Positions 8,752 through 16,895 of a stretch of 64,000 nt of DNA are shown piece by piece. Position 1 is the stretch's first letter. The number at the start of each line of letters is the position of its first letter. The notes beneath the pieces are model-generated. The model made no database searches. It was not told the origin of the DNA and saw only the letters and a program-made list of their open reading frames with translations. The stretch is from Flavobacteriales bacterium UBA7666. GTDB taxonomy: Bacteria > Bacteroidota > Bacteroidia > Flavobacteriales_D > Crocinitomicaceae. The stretch spans positions 163,128 through 227,127 of the forward strand of contig DLHO01000009.1 of assembly GCA_002483265.1 (NCBI GenBank). Reading direction: 5' to 3'. Both the position numbers and the translations under genes were made by a program.

Positions 8752-9705
8752 TTATGGATAGTAGGTATATGTGAATAATTCATGGGTCTGATAATTATTG
8801 ACTCCTTCTGCATGTTCCTTTTTATGAATGATCTTTGTCGGTAAGCGTTTATTGTCATAATAAACAAGGGATTTCACAGATGTTACAAATGTTTCGTCAA
8901 TAAATGTGGAATCGATGTAACCGTTAAAATGACCGTTTTGGTAATAGAAATAACGTTTTTTAAAGAACGGATAATCTTCATTTGTAATGGTCTTAGGGAA
9001 GTTTCCACTATAATATTCATAGTTCGAAATGGAAGTTTCCTTTACTTTATTTTTCACTTTATAGCGTTTCACAGGTTTGTCCGGAAATCCTAAAACCACC
9101 CAGTCGTTTGGAAGTGGACTTGCTAATGAATCAACGGAAAGTGGGCCGAAGAATTTTCTGTTCAATACGAAGTGGATCAGATCCAGATCATTGGAAGCTA
9201 CGAACGAAGCGTAATTGGAAGAAATTTTACCTGGGTCATAAGTGAACGTATTGTTCTCAACACCATATAGATTGTCTTTTTGAACGGCTTCGCAATAGTT
9301 CAGCTGCCCCGATTTACTGATTCGAAAGGATTGATTTGAAATGACTATCCCTTCTGAAAAATCTGTTATCTGAAGCTGAATTAATCTACCACCTTGATTG
9401 AAAGTATAGATTAGTGTTCTTTTTGGAAAAGTTTCATCTTCGGATTCCGGATTGTATACGCTTGTATCCGAAATGACTCCTTTAAACGAAGTGATGGTTA
9501 ATTGTTGTATTTTTTGCTTCGAAACGATACTATCATTAAACCAGAATGGAAAATTAATTAATGACGAAATTTCCTCTTGAAAATAAAGCGGATGGATCAG
9601 ATCGGCAACAATCACAGTCTTCCGGATCTGAACTTTCTTTTTTTGCGTACAATTAGAAAGGATAAATCCGGATAAGATTAGCAGGTAAACAAGGGTTCTT
9701 TTCAT
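8752..9705 (-). CDS. lipoprotein of unknown function
   Basis: The 317-residue product begins with a lipoprotein signal peptide (lipobox LSNC, Cys19), followed by a basic KKK segment. The remainder is beta-rich and repeatedly contains short Tyr/Asn-rich strands. I recognise no domain. It is encoded 40 bases upstream of the giant MORN-repeat gene on the same strand, so the two are probably co-transcribed and may work together at the envelope. A weak -7-like element (TACCTTTA, 9711-9718) lies just ahead of the ATG. Confidence 0.7.
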   Translation of the reverse strand: MKRTLVYLLILSGFILSNCTQKKKVQIRKTVIVADLIHPLYFQEEISSLINFPFWFNDSIVSKQKIQQLTITSFKGVISDTSVYNPESEDETFPKRTLIYTFNQGGRLIQLQITDFSEGIVISNQSFRISKSGQLNYCEAVQKDNLYGVENNTFTYDPGKISSNYASFVASNDLDLIHFVLNRKFFGPLSVDSLASPLPNDWVVLGFPDKPVKRYKVKNKVKETSISNYEYYSGNFPKTITNEDYPFFKKRYFYYQNGHFNGYIDSTFIDETFVTSVKSLVYYDNKRLPTKIIHKKEHAEGVNNYQTHELFTYTYYP

Positions 9706-9784
9706 CCAATTAAAGGTAATATATTTTGTTTTGTTCTAAAACTTAGCTGATTTGAAGTTTTTAGTTGCAAAATGTTCATATACT

Positions 9785-9850
9785 CAGGTTCAAAATGTTC
9801 CAATGATGTAAAGCGTTCAAAAAAATGAACACTTGAACCTTTTGAACCTG
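9785..9850. repeat. inverted repeat of the TTGAACCT family
   Basis: Perfect 11-bp arms CAGGTTCAAAA (9785-9795) and TTTTGAACCTG (9840-9850) enclose a second short pair (GTTC/GAAC). The right arm is itself a partial tandem duplication of TTGAACCT. Very similar TTTGAACC units recur in tandem at 14857-14883. Confidence 0.7.
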
Positions 9851-9913
9851 CTTCTGGTGCTGTTAATGTAATACAAAACCTTCATTTATAAGGATTCAAC
9901 GGGTCTTTTTCCT

Positions 9914-9921
9914 TAACTTTG
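9914..9921 (+). promoter_or_regulatory. -7 promoter box of ygiQ
   Basis: TAACTTTG is a perfect TAnnTTTG match. The ATG follows only 4 bases after the box, so the transcript must be leaderless or nearly so. Confidence 0.65.
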
Positions 9922-9925
9922 CCGC

Positions 9926-11857
9926 ATGGATATTGAAAGACCAATAACAGACTGGTTGCCACTTACAAAAAAGGAGGTTGAAAAAAGAGGTTGGGATGAA
10001 CTGGATGTCATCTTGATTTCAGGTGATGCATACGTGGATCATCCCGCTTTTGGCACAGCAGTTATTGGGAGAATCATTGAAAGTGAAGGGTTTAAGATTG
10101 GTGTGATAGCACAGCCAAACTGGAGAGATGATTTGCGTGATTTCAAGAAATTGGGAAAACCTAAGTACTTTTTTGGAGTTACAGCAGGCTGCATGGATTC
10201 CATGGTGAATCACTATACTGCCGGAAAACGCTTACGTTCAACCGATGCATATACTCCGGGCGGAGTTTCTGGTTTCAGACCGGATTACGCTACAACTGTT
10301 TACACCAAAATTCTAAAAGAATTGTATCCGGATGTACCTGTTTTGATTGGAGGAATTGAGGCTTCACTCAGAAGAGTTACCCATTATGATTATTGGAAGG
10401 ATCAATTGTTGCCCTCCATTTTAATTGATTCTCAGGCCGATTTATTGGTTTATGGAATGGGTGAACAACCTTTGCGGGATGTACTTCGCCTGCTAAAAAA
10501 AGGAGTTCCGTTTAGTTCCTTGACAACGGTTAATCAGGTGGCATTTGTCCAAGATTCATCAAAAGAATTGCCGAAAAATAAACAATGGGAAACCGTTGAG
10601 TTATCGAGTCATGAGGTGTGTCAAAAAGACAAATTGGCGTATGCTGCAAATTTCAAAATTGTAGAGGTTGAGTCCAATAAACTGAAAGCAAACCGAATCA
10701 CGCAGCAAGTAGGTTCAAAAACATTGATTATAAATCCACCGTATCGAACCATGACTGAAAAAGAAATGGATCAGTCGTTTGATTTGCCTTACACCAGAAT
10801 GCCACATCCTAAATACAAGAAAAGAGGTGCTATTCCGGCGTATGAGATGATTAAGTTTTCGATCAATTTACACCGTGGCTGTTTTGGTGGATGTAGTTTC
10901 TGTACTATTTCTGCTCATCAGGGTAAATTCATTTCTTCTCGTTCTGAAAAAAGCATTTTGAATGAAATTGATGAGGTTGTAAAGCTCCCGGAATTTAAAG
11001 GGTATTTATCCGATATTGGAGGACCTTCGGCGAATATGTATCGCATGAAAGGGAAAGATGAAGCTATTTGTGAGCGTTGTTCAAGCCCAAGTTGTATTCA
11101 TCCGGTTATTTGCAATAATTTGGATACTTCACATACTGCAATGACGGATCTTTACCGCAAAATTGATTCACATCCGAAGATCAAAAAAGCGTTTGTTGGT
11201 TCAGGAATCCGTTACGATTTGCTGGTAGATGATTTCAATAAAAATAACGAGGACGGAAATCACGACGAATACATTGAACAGTTGATAACGCGACACGTCA
11301 GTGGTCGATTGAAAGTTGCTCCGGAACATACTTCCGATGCGACTTTGCGGGTTATGCGTAAACCGTCATTCAAGTATTTCCATAAATTCAAGGAAAAGTA
11401 CGACCGGATTTCAGAGAAGAATAACATCAATCAACCATTGATTCCGTATTTTATTTCATCTCATCCGGGTTGTGAGGAAGCCGACATGGCAAATTTGGCT
11501 GCCGAAACGAAAGATATGGGATTCCAGCTGGAGCAGGTTCAAGATTTTACACCAACTCCAATGACTGTTTCTGAAGTAATCTATTACACAGGCGTCCATC
11601 CGTATACTTTGAAGCCGATTTATACTGCAAAGGGCACTGATGAAAAGAAAAATCAAAACCGTTTTTTCTTTTGGTACAAGCGAGAGAACAGGGATTGGAT
11701 TAAGGATCGTTTGACTAAAGCAAAAAGACCAGAGCTAATCTCCCAATTACTGGGAGATCAACACGGTCAAACTATGAATAGTGGTAATAAGAGTAGTGGT
11801 AATAAGACTCCGAACAACGTACCCAATTGGCTTAGTGAGCGGAGGAAAAAAAAGTAA
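9926..11857 (+). CDS. ygiQ: YgiQ family radical SAM protein
   Basis: This is a 643-residue member of the YgiQ/UPF0313 family. These are radical SAM enzymes with an N-terminal cobalamin-binding-like domain and a C-terminal DUF3362 region; their substrate is not established. The iron-sulfur cluster cysteines are C319, C323 and C326 (CFGGCSFC). Other family-typical segments visible are GGIEASLRRVTHYDYW, LKVAPEHTS and FTPTPMTVS. The C-terminus ends in a low-complexity Ser/Gly/Asn then Lys-rich tail. It is transcribed alone from its own near-leaderless promoter. Confidence 0.93.
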   Translation: MDIERPITDWLPLTKKEVEKRGWDELDVILISGDAYVDHPAFGTAVIGRIIESEGFKIGVIAQPNWRDDLRDFKKLGKPKYFFGVTAGCMDSMVNHYTAGKRLRSTDAYTPGGVSGFRPDYATTVYTKILKELYPDVPVLIGGIEASLRRVTHYDYWKDQLLPSILIDSQADLLVYGMGEQPLRDVLRLLKKGVPFSSLTTVNQVAFVQDSSKELPKNKQWETVELSSHEVCQKDKLAYAANFKIVEVESNKLKANRITQQVGSKTLIINPPYRTMTEKEMDQSFDLPYTRMPHPKYKKRGAIPAYEMIKFSINLHRGCFGGCSFCTISAHQGKFISSRSEKSILNEIDEVVKLPEFKGYLSDIGGPSANMYRMKGKDEAICERCSSPSCIHPVICNNLDTSHTAMTDLYRKIDSHPKIKKAFVGSGIRYDLLVDDFNKNNEDGNHDEYIEQLITRHVSGRLKVAPEHTSDATLRVMRKPSFKYFHKFKEKYDRISEKNNINQPLIPYFISSHPGCEEADMANLAAETKDMGFQLEQVQDFTPTPMTVSEVIYYTGVHPYTLKPIYTAKGTDEKKNQNRFFFWYKRENRDWIKDRLTKAKRPELISQLLGDQHGQTMNSGNKSSGNKTPNNVPNWLSERRKKK

Positions 11858-11917
11858 GCAACAGGCCGCGAAAACTCAGTGAAAGTGGAAGCGGTAATTT
11901 CTTAACGACCTGTTGCT
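11857..11917. terminator. long-loop hairpin after ygiQ
   Basis: Arms AGCAACAGG (11857-11865) and CCTGTTGCT (11909-11917) pair perfectly over 9 bp around a 43-base loop. The hairpin lies between the ygiQ stop and the convergent DUF3606 gene. No clear T-run follows, so it may be a weak terminator or a 3' end stabiliser. Confidence 0.4.
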
Positions 11918-11935
11918 ATAATGTATTCTGTTTCA

Positions 11936-12142
11936 TTAGATTGCAATGTTGTGTGTAGACCAAACCTGCAGCAATGACTTGTTCATATGCAAGTAACTTT
12001 CAATAGCAGTGATCGAGGAACCAACCTTCGATATACAATAAAGCAACTCTTCTTCAGAACACTTCAATTCACTACTCCAATAGGTAATATTCACTTTGTT
12101 GTGAATATCGACTCTTGGTTTGCTTATTAGATCTTGTAACAT
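11936..12142 (-). CDS. DUF3606 domain small protein
   Basis: A 68-residue protein with the DUF3606 pattern: KPRVDIHNKVNITYWSSEL, then an alpha-helical 'EEELLYCISKVGSSITAIESYL'-like end. The frame is open for another 64 codons upstream. However, a perfect -7 box (TACATTTG) at 12175-12182 lies inside that extension, and the family is normally 55-70 residues, so ATG 12140-12142 is chosen. The function is unknown. It stands alone and is convergent with ygiQ. Confidence 0.78.
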   Translation of the reverse strand: MLQDLISKPRVDIHNKVNITYWSSELKCSEEELLYCISKVGSSITAIESYLHMNKSLLQVWSTHNIAI

Positions 12143-12174
12143 GTCAAATGATGAATTAATTTCTTTTTGTTGAA

Positions 12175-12182
12175 CAAATGTA
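12175..12182 (-). promoter_or_regulatory. -7 promoter box of the DUF3606 gene
   Basis: TACATTTG on the minus strand is a perfect TAnnTTTG match, 32 bases upstream of the chosen ATG. It fixes the short gene model. Confidence 0.6.
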
Positions 12183-12370
12183 TATCCCAGATTTGATCCA
12201 AACAACCGTATTTTTACTGAAAATGCATTGCGGAAAACCACATTTTTTTGGTTTTGTGAAAATTTTAAAGTCATTAAAATCAAGGGTATGGTTGATTTGG
12301 GTGTTTTAGCGGTTTGGAAGTTCAAATAATTCAATATAATATTGATCCATATAACTTAAACTATATTATT

Positions 12371-12694
12371 ATGTCATTTACAGGAAACGAAGGGGAACAA
12401 ATTACTTTACAAGAAGGTGCTGATTATACTCTGAGATATCGTTCTGCAAATCCAAGTGCTAAAAAGGGTGTTTTTTTTGGTAAAAATCACTTTGATAAGA
12501 TTTTTGCTCAAGGAGATTGTAAGGGAGTGCGTTTTTATTTTGCACAAAATGAAGATGGAAGTCCAACATTGGTAATGGTTGGAGCAGATTCTAATGAGAA
12601 CGATCTTTTGAATGTGATTGTTGAAAGAGCGGTTGCATGTCCTCCAACGTGTGGCAGTATTAATCCATTGAACGATGGTGGTAGCTCAAGATAA
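12371..12694 (+). CDS. small soluble protein of unknown function, first gene of a signalling module
   Basis: The 107-residue protein starts at ATG 12371. The upstream in-frame codons include no better start and lie in AT-rich leader. It is predicted soluble, alpha/beta, with no signal peptide. Visible features are FGKNHFDKIFAQGDCKGVRF, a central VMVGADSNENDLL and a C-terminal CPPTC cysteine pair (about 93-97) before a polar tail. I do not recognise a named domain. Three bases separate it from a 7-TM protein gene, followed by an overlapping histidine kinase and response regulator. It may therefore be a component or input of that pathway. Confidence 0.65.
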   Translation: MSFTGNEGEQITLQEGADYTLRYRSANPSAKKGVFFGKNHFDKIFAQGDCKGVRFYFAQNEDGSPTLVMVGADSNENDLLNVIVERAVACPPTCGSINPLNDGGSSR

Positions 12695-12697
12695 TTG

Positions 12698-13345
12698 ATG
12701 GGGAACTGGGGATACTTTGTTATTTCCTCCTACATTTTACCAATAGGAATGGGGTTGGCGCTTTTGATTCAGAGGCGCCTTCCTTTTATTGGTGGAATCT
12801 TGTGGGTTTATATGTTATTTACACTTTGTGTGGAAATAATAAGTGCAATTTTAGCAAGTAATGGAATCAATACATTATGGCTTTTTCGCATTTATTTGTA
12901 TGCAGAACTAATATTTCCAACGCTCTTCTTTTACAATCAATTTTCGAAACGAAGTGGTAGAACTTTACTGTTAGTGGTATTTGGTGCTTCAATGATAATG
13001 ACTAGTCTAACTAATTTTTTTGATGACTGGCAAAATCAACCTTCTTTACAAAGCGCGATCACTTTTGGGTGCATTGCTTTTATAATTGGTATGTATTTCG
13101 TTGAAATGTTTCAAAGTGAGAAAGTCTTTAATCCATTCACAGATGTATATTTCGTGGTAGGAGCTACCTTATTATTAGGGCATTCTTGTACACTCATTTA
13201 CGATGTTGTTTATGATTATGTGGTTAATGGTTATTTTGGAATCCAAATCCATTTCATTCTGAATGGTGTAAATCTCGGATTAATATTGTTTTATAATGTA
13301 TTATATTCATACGCATTATGGCTCAGCAGGCACCGTCTAACTTAG
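12698..13345 (+). CDS. seven-helix membrane protein of the signalling module
   Basis: The 215-residue integral membrane protein has seven hydrophobic segments at about 7-24, 31-52, 58-80, 88-105, 117-137, 147-170 and 182-205, and almost no extramembrane domain. The first ATG is at 12698; the preceding TTG is adjacent to the upstream stop and less likely. The gene overlaps the histidine kinase start by 28 bases. The kinase has only one membrane helix and no sensor domain, so this protein is a plausible separate sensor. That role is inferred from context only. Confidence 0.72.
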   Translation: MGNWGYFVISSYILPIGMGLALLIQRRLPFIGGILWVYMLFTLCVEIISAILASNGINTLWLFRIYLYAELIFPTLFFYNQFSKRSGRTLLLVVFGASMIMTSLTNFFDDWQNQPSLQSAITFGCIAFIIGMYFVEMFQSEKVFNPFTDVYFVVGATLLLGHSCTLIYDVVYDYVVNGYFGIQIHFILNGVNLGLILFYNVLYSYALWLSRHRLT

Positions 13346-14112
13346 GGTTATTACTGATCATTGCTACTTTGGCTATGTTTATCATGTCATTGAGCATCAT
13401 CATGTTCGCTGTCTTATACCAGCAGAAAATGCGTCGTAAGAAGCAGGAGATGATTCAATTGGAACTGAATTACAAGAATGATATGGTTCAGGCCACCTTG
13501 GATGCAAAGGAAATAGAACAGCGCCGAATTGCAATCGAATTACACGATGATATTGGGTCTTCACTTACAGCACTCAAGCTTTCATTTGCTTCATTGCCCA
13601 TTGATGAGGAAGAACGGCGCCTCTTGAATGAAGGGGTTCAGATCTCAATCGGAAAAGTGAGGAGTTTATCTAATCGTCTATTACCAAGTATTTTGGAAGA
13701 ATTAGGCTTAGTACCGGCTGTTAAAAGTTTGGTAAATACCCTAACGCTGCAAATTTCGCATATTCATTTTTCTGTTATTGCTGTGAACGATCCGAAACAT
13801 GAGTCTCAAACAAGAGAAGTTAGCTTGGCCGTTTATCGTATCTTGCAGGAATTAATAAACAATATTTTGAAGTATGCCGATGCGACAGTGATAGAAATTA
13901 CTCTGGAGCAAAATGAAGAAGGCATTCAGATGAGTATTACTGATAACGGAAAGGGATTCATTCCAACTCAAGAAGACAAACGAAAATCCCAAAGTTTGGG
14001 ATTAAAAAATATTGAAAGCAGGAGTCATCAAATTGAGGCAAAAATTGACTATCAATTGATGGATCCGGGAACTAAAGTTACTTTAACATGGCAAGCGAAG
14101 GAGGAAATATAA
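13318..14112 (+). CDS. sensor histidine kinase (HisKA_3 type)
   Basis: The 264-residue kinase has one N-terminal membrane helix (about 9-34) and a short coiled coil. It then has the HisKA_3 phosphoacceptor motif RRIAIELHDDIGSSL with His76, and a HATPase_c domain (N-box ELINNILKYADA, G1 ITDNGKGF, G2 LGLKNIESR). No extracytoplasmic sensor domain exists. It overlaps the 7-TM gene upstream and the response regulator gene downstream (25 bases), indicating translational coupling. It belongs to the NarX/DesK-like class that pairs with LuxR-type regulators. Confidence 0.93.
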   Translation: MAQQAPSNLGLLLIIATLAMFIMSLSIIMFAVLYQQKMRRKKQEMIQLELNYKNDMVQATLDAKEIEQRRIAIELHDDIGSSLTALKLSFASLPIDEEERRLLNEGVQISIGKVRSLSNRLLPSILEELGLVPAVKSLVNTLTLQISHIHFSVIAVNDPKHESQTREVSLAVYRILQELINNILKYADATVIEITLEQNEEGIQMSITDNGKGFIPTQEDKRKSQSLGLKNIESRSHQIEAKIDYQLMDPGTKVTLTWQAKEEI

Positions 14113-14768
14113 GAATTGCAATTGCGGAAGATCAATCGATTTTTAGAAATGGATTGACGAAATTACTCAATGATATTCAGGGATTTGAAGTGGTTTTGGC
14201 TGTGGAGAATGGCCAACTGCTTATTGATGGATTGCAAACAACAGCTGTTGATTTGGCACTGATAGATTTTAGAATGCCGGTTAAGAACGGGATTGAAGCT
14301 ACCAAAGAGATTCGTGAGCGATTTCCCCAGTTAAAAGTCTTACTGCTTTCCATGTATGACGATGTTGAGTTTGTTGAACTCGCCATTGAAAACGGTGCAA
14401 ATGGCTATTTGTCTAAGGACGATGATGCGGAAGAAATTCAATTGGCAATCAAATCAGCAGTGGAAACCGGCTATTACTTAAATGACAGAACCTCTAAGAT
14501 GTTTATTGCTAAAATGGTTCATTCGGGAAAGATTCAACCGGTTTTTGAAACGAGTTCCACGAGTATGTTCAATGAAAATGAACTGGTGATCCTGGAATTG
14601 ATCTGCCATGAAATGACCACGCAGGAAATTGCCGATAAATTGTTTAAAAGCAGACGCACCATAGAAAGTGCACGGACATTGATGATGAATAAAATCGGAG
14701 CCAGAAATGTGGTTGGTTTGGTCATGTACGCCCTTCAGAATGGAATGGTGAATCAGAAGGCGAAGTGA
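14088..14768 (+). CDS. LuxR/NarL family response regulator
   Basis: The 226-residue protein has an N-terminal receiver domain with the acidic pair E14-D15, phosphoacceptor D60 (LIDFRMPVKNG), S88 and K110. The C-terminal LuxR-type helix-turn-helix is around 'TTQEIADKLFKSRRTIESAR'. The start inside the kinase gene is required, since the next Met is beyond D60. It is the cognate partner of the overlapping kinase. Target genes cannot be read from the sequence. Confidence 0.94.
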   Translation: MASEGGNIRIAIAEDQSIFRNGLTKLLNDIQGFEVVLAVENGQLLIDGLQTTAVDLALIDFRMPVKNGIEATKEIRERFPQLKVLLLSMYDDVEFVELAIENGANGYLSKDDDAEEIQLAIKSAVETGYYLNDRTSKMFIAKMVHSGKIQPVFETSSTSMFNENELVILELICHEMTTQEIADKLFKSRRTIESARTLMMNKIGARNVVGLVMYALQNGMVNQKAK

Positions 14769-14776
14769 TTGAGAAA

Positions 14777-14840
14777 GTTCAATAGTTCAATAGTTCAATA
14801 GTTCAATAGTTCAATAGTTCAATAGTTCAATAGTTCAATA
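14777..14840. repeat. eight perfect tandem copies of GTTCAATA
   Basis: The 64 bases are exactly eight uninterrupted 8-base units. They start 9 bases after the response regulator stop, in the space between two convergent genes. Confidence 0.95.
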
Positions 14841-14856
14841 TAGATTTACTTAAACA

Positions 14857-14883
14857 CCTTTGAACCCTTTGAACCCTTTGAAC
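14857..14883. repeat. three tandem copies of CCTTTGAAC
   Basis: Three perfect 9-base units, followed by a degenerate fourth (CTTGTTTGAAC). They lie just upstream of the stop codon of the minus-strand methyltransferase. Related to the TTGAACC arms at 9785-9850. Confidence 0.85.
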
Positions 14884-14894
14884 CTTGTTTGAAC

Positions 14895-15746
14895 TTACTT
14901 ATAAATCCTAGTCACAATCCCGTAGTAAAGCTCTTTACCGCTGGTAGTTTTGAACCACAATTCGGAATTCTCAATTTGTTTGTTTGGAATAGCTAATTCT
15001 TTCGTGATCTTTTGAATAAACGCAATGTCTACTTTGGGAGAATAGGTGTTTAGAATCAAAACTCCTGATTTGGATAGGATCTGAATGGCTTCACCGATTA
15101 GAGTGCCTAATAATTCTTCCAACTTCCATTTCTCACCTTTCGCGCCAAGACCCCAGGCTGGCGGATCCAGTTGAATGATGTCGTATTTATTTCCTCGCTT
15201 GACTTCCCGTTGAATAAACTTCAGCGCATCTTCATGCACCCATTTAATTCCATCCAAATTCGATGCTTCCTGATTTTGTCTACCCCAATCCAGCATGGTT
15301 TTCACACTGTCGCAATGAATGACTTCTGCACCCGTTTTTCTCCCGAAAAGAGAAGCAGCACCGGTATATGCAAAAGCATTCAAAAAGCGTTTTGTATCAC
15401 TTAGATTGTTGGAAAGAAATTCCCAGTTGATCTGTTGTTCCGGAAATAAACCAAGATGCTTGTTATTCGTGATTTTTAAATTGAATACCAAATTAGCGCT
15501 TGAAAAAAGCCATTCTTCAGGAGCTTGCTGATTTAACTTCTTCCAATTTCCTTGTAAAGAACCTTCGGTTTTCGGGATGAATTCCCAATCAGCTAAATTG
15601 CTCCATTCTTTTCTGGAAAGAACAGCGCCAAAGTAAGCTTGGTGTTCCGGACGAATAGTGGTAACACTTCCCCAACGTTCTAATTTCCTTCCACCACCTG
15701 CATCAATGAGCTCATAGTTTTCAGGAAATTCAGCAAATGACTTCAT
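14895..15746 (-). CDS. class I SAM-dependent methyltransferase, rRNA methylase-like
   Basis: The 283-residue protein has a Rossmann methyltransferase domain. Motif I is LNAFAYTGAASLFG, an acidic residue sits at the end of strand 2 (VIHCDSVK), and motif IV is QLDPPAWG. This arrangement resembles the RlmI/RlmK and Methyltrans_SAM group that methylates 23S rRNA, although the usual DPPxF is replaced by DPPAW. There is no N-terminal PUA domain of RlmI type. It is encoded 8 bases after the TPR-like membrane protein gene, on the same strand. Substrate not certain. Confidence 0.82.
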   Translation of the reverse strand: MKSFAEFPENYELIDAGGGRKLERWGSVTTIRPEHQAYFGAVLSRKEWSNLADWEFIPKTEGSLQGNWKKLNQQAPEEWLFSSANLVFNLKITNNKHLGLFPEQQINWEFLSNNLSDTKRFLNAFAYTGAASLFGRKTGAEVIHCDSVKTMLDWGRQNQEASNLDGIKWVHEDALKFIQREVKRGNKYDIIQLDPPAWGLGAKGEKWKLEELLGTLIGEAIQILSKSGVLILNTYSPKVDIAFIQKITKELAIPNKQIENSELWFKTTSGKELYYGIVTRIYK

Positions 15747-15754
15747 TAGCTGAA

Positions 15755-16336
15755 TTAACGCATTTTAGGCATCTTCTTGCGACCACCCATCATTTGAGCC
15801 ATTCGCATTTGGTTTTTAGAAGGAGCGTTTTGCATTTGACCCTGCATCATTTTGATCTGGTCTTTCAACATACCGCTGTCATCCATTTTCTTTGCTTCAG
15901 CCAAAAGCGTTACCGCTTCTTGTCTACGACCTGTTTGAACGCAGATTCCTGCCAAATGCATGCGTGCCATTGCTTTGTCATGACCTCTTTTCAATCCGAT
16001 TTGAATTGCCTGACGCAACATCCCTTCGATTTTTGTAGGAGGAAATACCTGTGCATTCAAAAGTGCTTGCATATAGATCACATAAGCTCTCTGACGCTTT
16101 GGTAAAAACTGAGGCGAAGTAATTCGGTTAATTGCACGTTGTGCTTTGTCTTGATTTCCGCTACGCATGTGGTTTAGCGTGAAAGCCAGGTTTTCATTAT
16201 AAATGAAAGAAAGAATTACCAAGGCCAATGGAATGATTAGGGAGATTCCCCAACCCCAATAACCGGTATAAAAAGAATAAACTGTTAAGAATAACATACC
16301 TGCAGCGATAAAACTGCGAATAGCAAATCCGATCAT
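15755..16336 (-). CDS. membrane protein with TPR-like helical domain
   Basis: The 193-residue protein has two closely spaced N-terminal membrane helices (about 5-23 and 26-46). A soluble all-helical region follows with TPR-like periodicity (GNQDKAQRAINRI, LAGICVQTGRRQEAVTLLAEA). The C-terminus is Met/Gln/Lys-rich and basic (MGGRKKMPKMR). The family function is unknown to me; a scaffold role at the inner membrane is plausible. It lies 8 bases after ridA and 8 bases before the methyltransferase gene, so the three form a likely operon. Confidence 0.65.
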   Translation of the reverse strand: MIGFAIRSFIAAGMLFLTVYSFYTGYWGWGISLIIPLALVILSFIYNENLAFTLNHMRSGNQDKAQRAINRITSPQFLPKRQRAYVIYMQALLNAQVFPPTKIEGMLRQAIQIGLKRGHDKAMARMHLAGICVQTGRRQEAVTLLAEAKKMDDSGMLKDQIKMMQGQMQNAPSKNQMRMAQMMGGRKKMPKMR

Positions 16337-16344
16337 AATTTTAA

Positions 16345-16779
16345 TTAGTCAATTGTTGCAATACACTTTAATTCAATGGCAATAGGAGTTGGGAGCGAAT
16401 TGATCTCAACAGTAGTTCTGCAAGGTAAATTGTCTTTAAAATACTCAGCATATACCCGATTGTAAACATGGAAATCACGTTTCATATTTACTAAGAATAC
16501 GGTAACATCCACCAATTGATCCCAGCTTGATCCTGATTCTTCCAAAATGATGCGTACGTTATCAAAAACGCTGCGGCATTGTGCTTCAAAATCAAATTCA
16601 ATGAAATTTCCGTTTTTATCCAACTTTAGTCCCGGAACCGCTGAATCAATATCATCAGAGCCTGCTACTCTTGGTCCAACTCCTGATAAAAAAAGAAGAT
16701 TGCCAACTTTGCGCGCATGAGGATATAATCCAACTGGTTTTGGTGCCTTGTTTGTTGAAATACGTGAAACTTCTGCCAT
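16345..16779 (-). CDS. ridA: RidA family enamine/imine deaminase
   Basis: RidA proteins hydrolyse reactive enamine/imine intermediates from PLP enzymes. The 144-residue protein carries the conserved substrate-binding arginine in PCRTTVEINSLP and the glutamate in IELKCIATID. It has an extra segment before the core (residues about 50-70), as in the longer family members. The start at 16777-16779 (MAEVSRI) is chosen over one five codons upstream, because the -7 box at 16792-16799 places the transcript start near 16787. It leads a probable operon with the two following genes. Confidence 0.86.
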   Translation of the reverse strand: MAEVSRISTNKAPKPVGLYPHARKVGNLLFLSGVGPRVAGSDDIDSAVPGLKLDKNGNFIEFDFEAQCRSVFDNVRIILEESGSSWDQLVDVTVFLVNMKRDFHVYNRVYAEYFKDNLPCRTTVEINSLPTPIAIELKCIATID

Positions 16780-16791
16780 AAATTTTTTTAG

Positions 16792-16799
16792 CAAAGATA
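16792..16799 (-). promoter_or_regulatory. -7 promoter box of ridA
   Basis: TATCTTTG on the minus strand ends 12 bases before the ridA ATG. It supports a very short leader and excludes the longer gene model. Confidence 0.65.
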
Positions 16800-16879
16800 G
16801 TGCTTTCTATTAGATTGCATAACGAATTATTTTCCCGATTCGAAAGAGTTGGTTTGAATGCAACGAAGAGAATTATATG

Positions 16880-16887
16880 TACATTTG
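16880..16887 (+). promoter_or_regulatory. -7 promoter box of gpsA
   Basis: TACATTTG is a perfect match, with a TTTG (-33 type) at 16853-16856, 23 bases upstream. It lies inside the long open frame ahead of gpsA and so sets the start at 16896 or 16908. Confidence 0.65.
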
Positions 16888-16895
16888 CCAAGACT

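Noticed and set aside
8712..8867. 52-codon N-terminal extension of the MORN-repeat protein
   Set aside because: It overlaps the end of the upstream lipoprotein gene and would bury the signal peptide that starts at 8711.
12143..12334. Longer start for the DUF3606 protein
   Set aside because: A perfect -7 box lies inside the extension, and the extra residues do not resemble the family.
16800..16895. 32-codon N-terminal extension of GpsA
   Set aside because: It contains the gpsA -7 box and would precede the nucleotide-binding start of the protein unnaturally.
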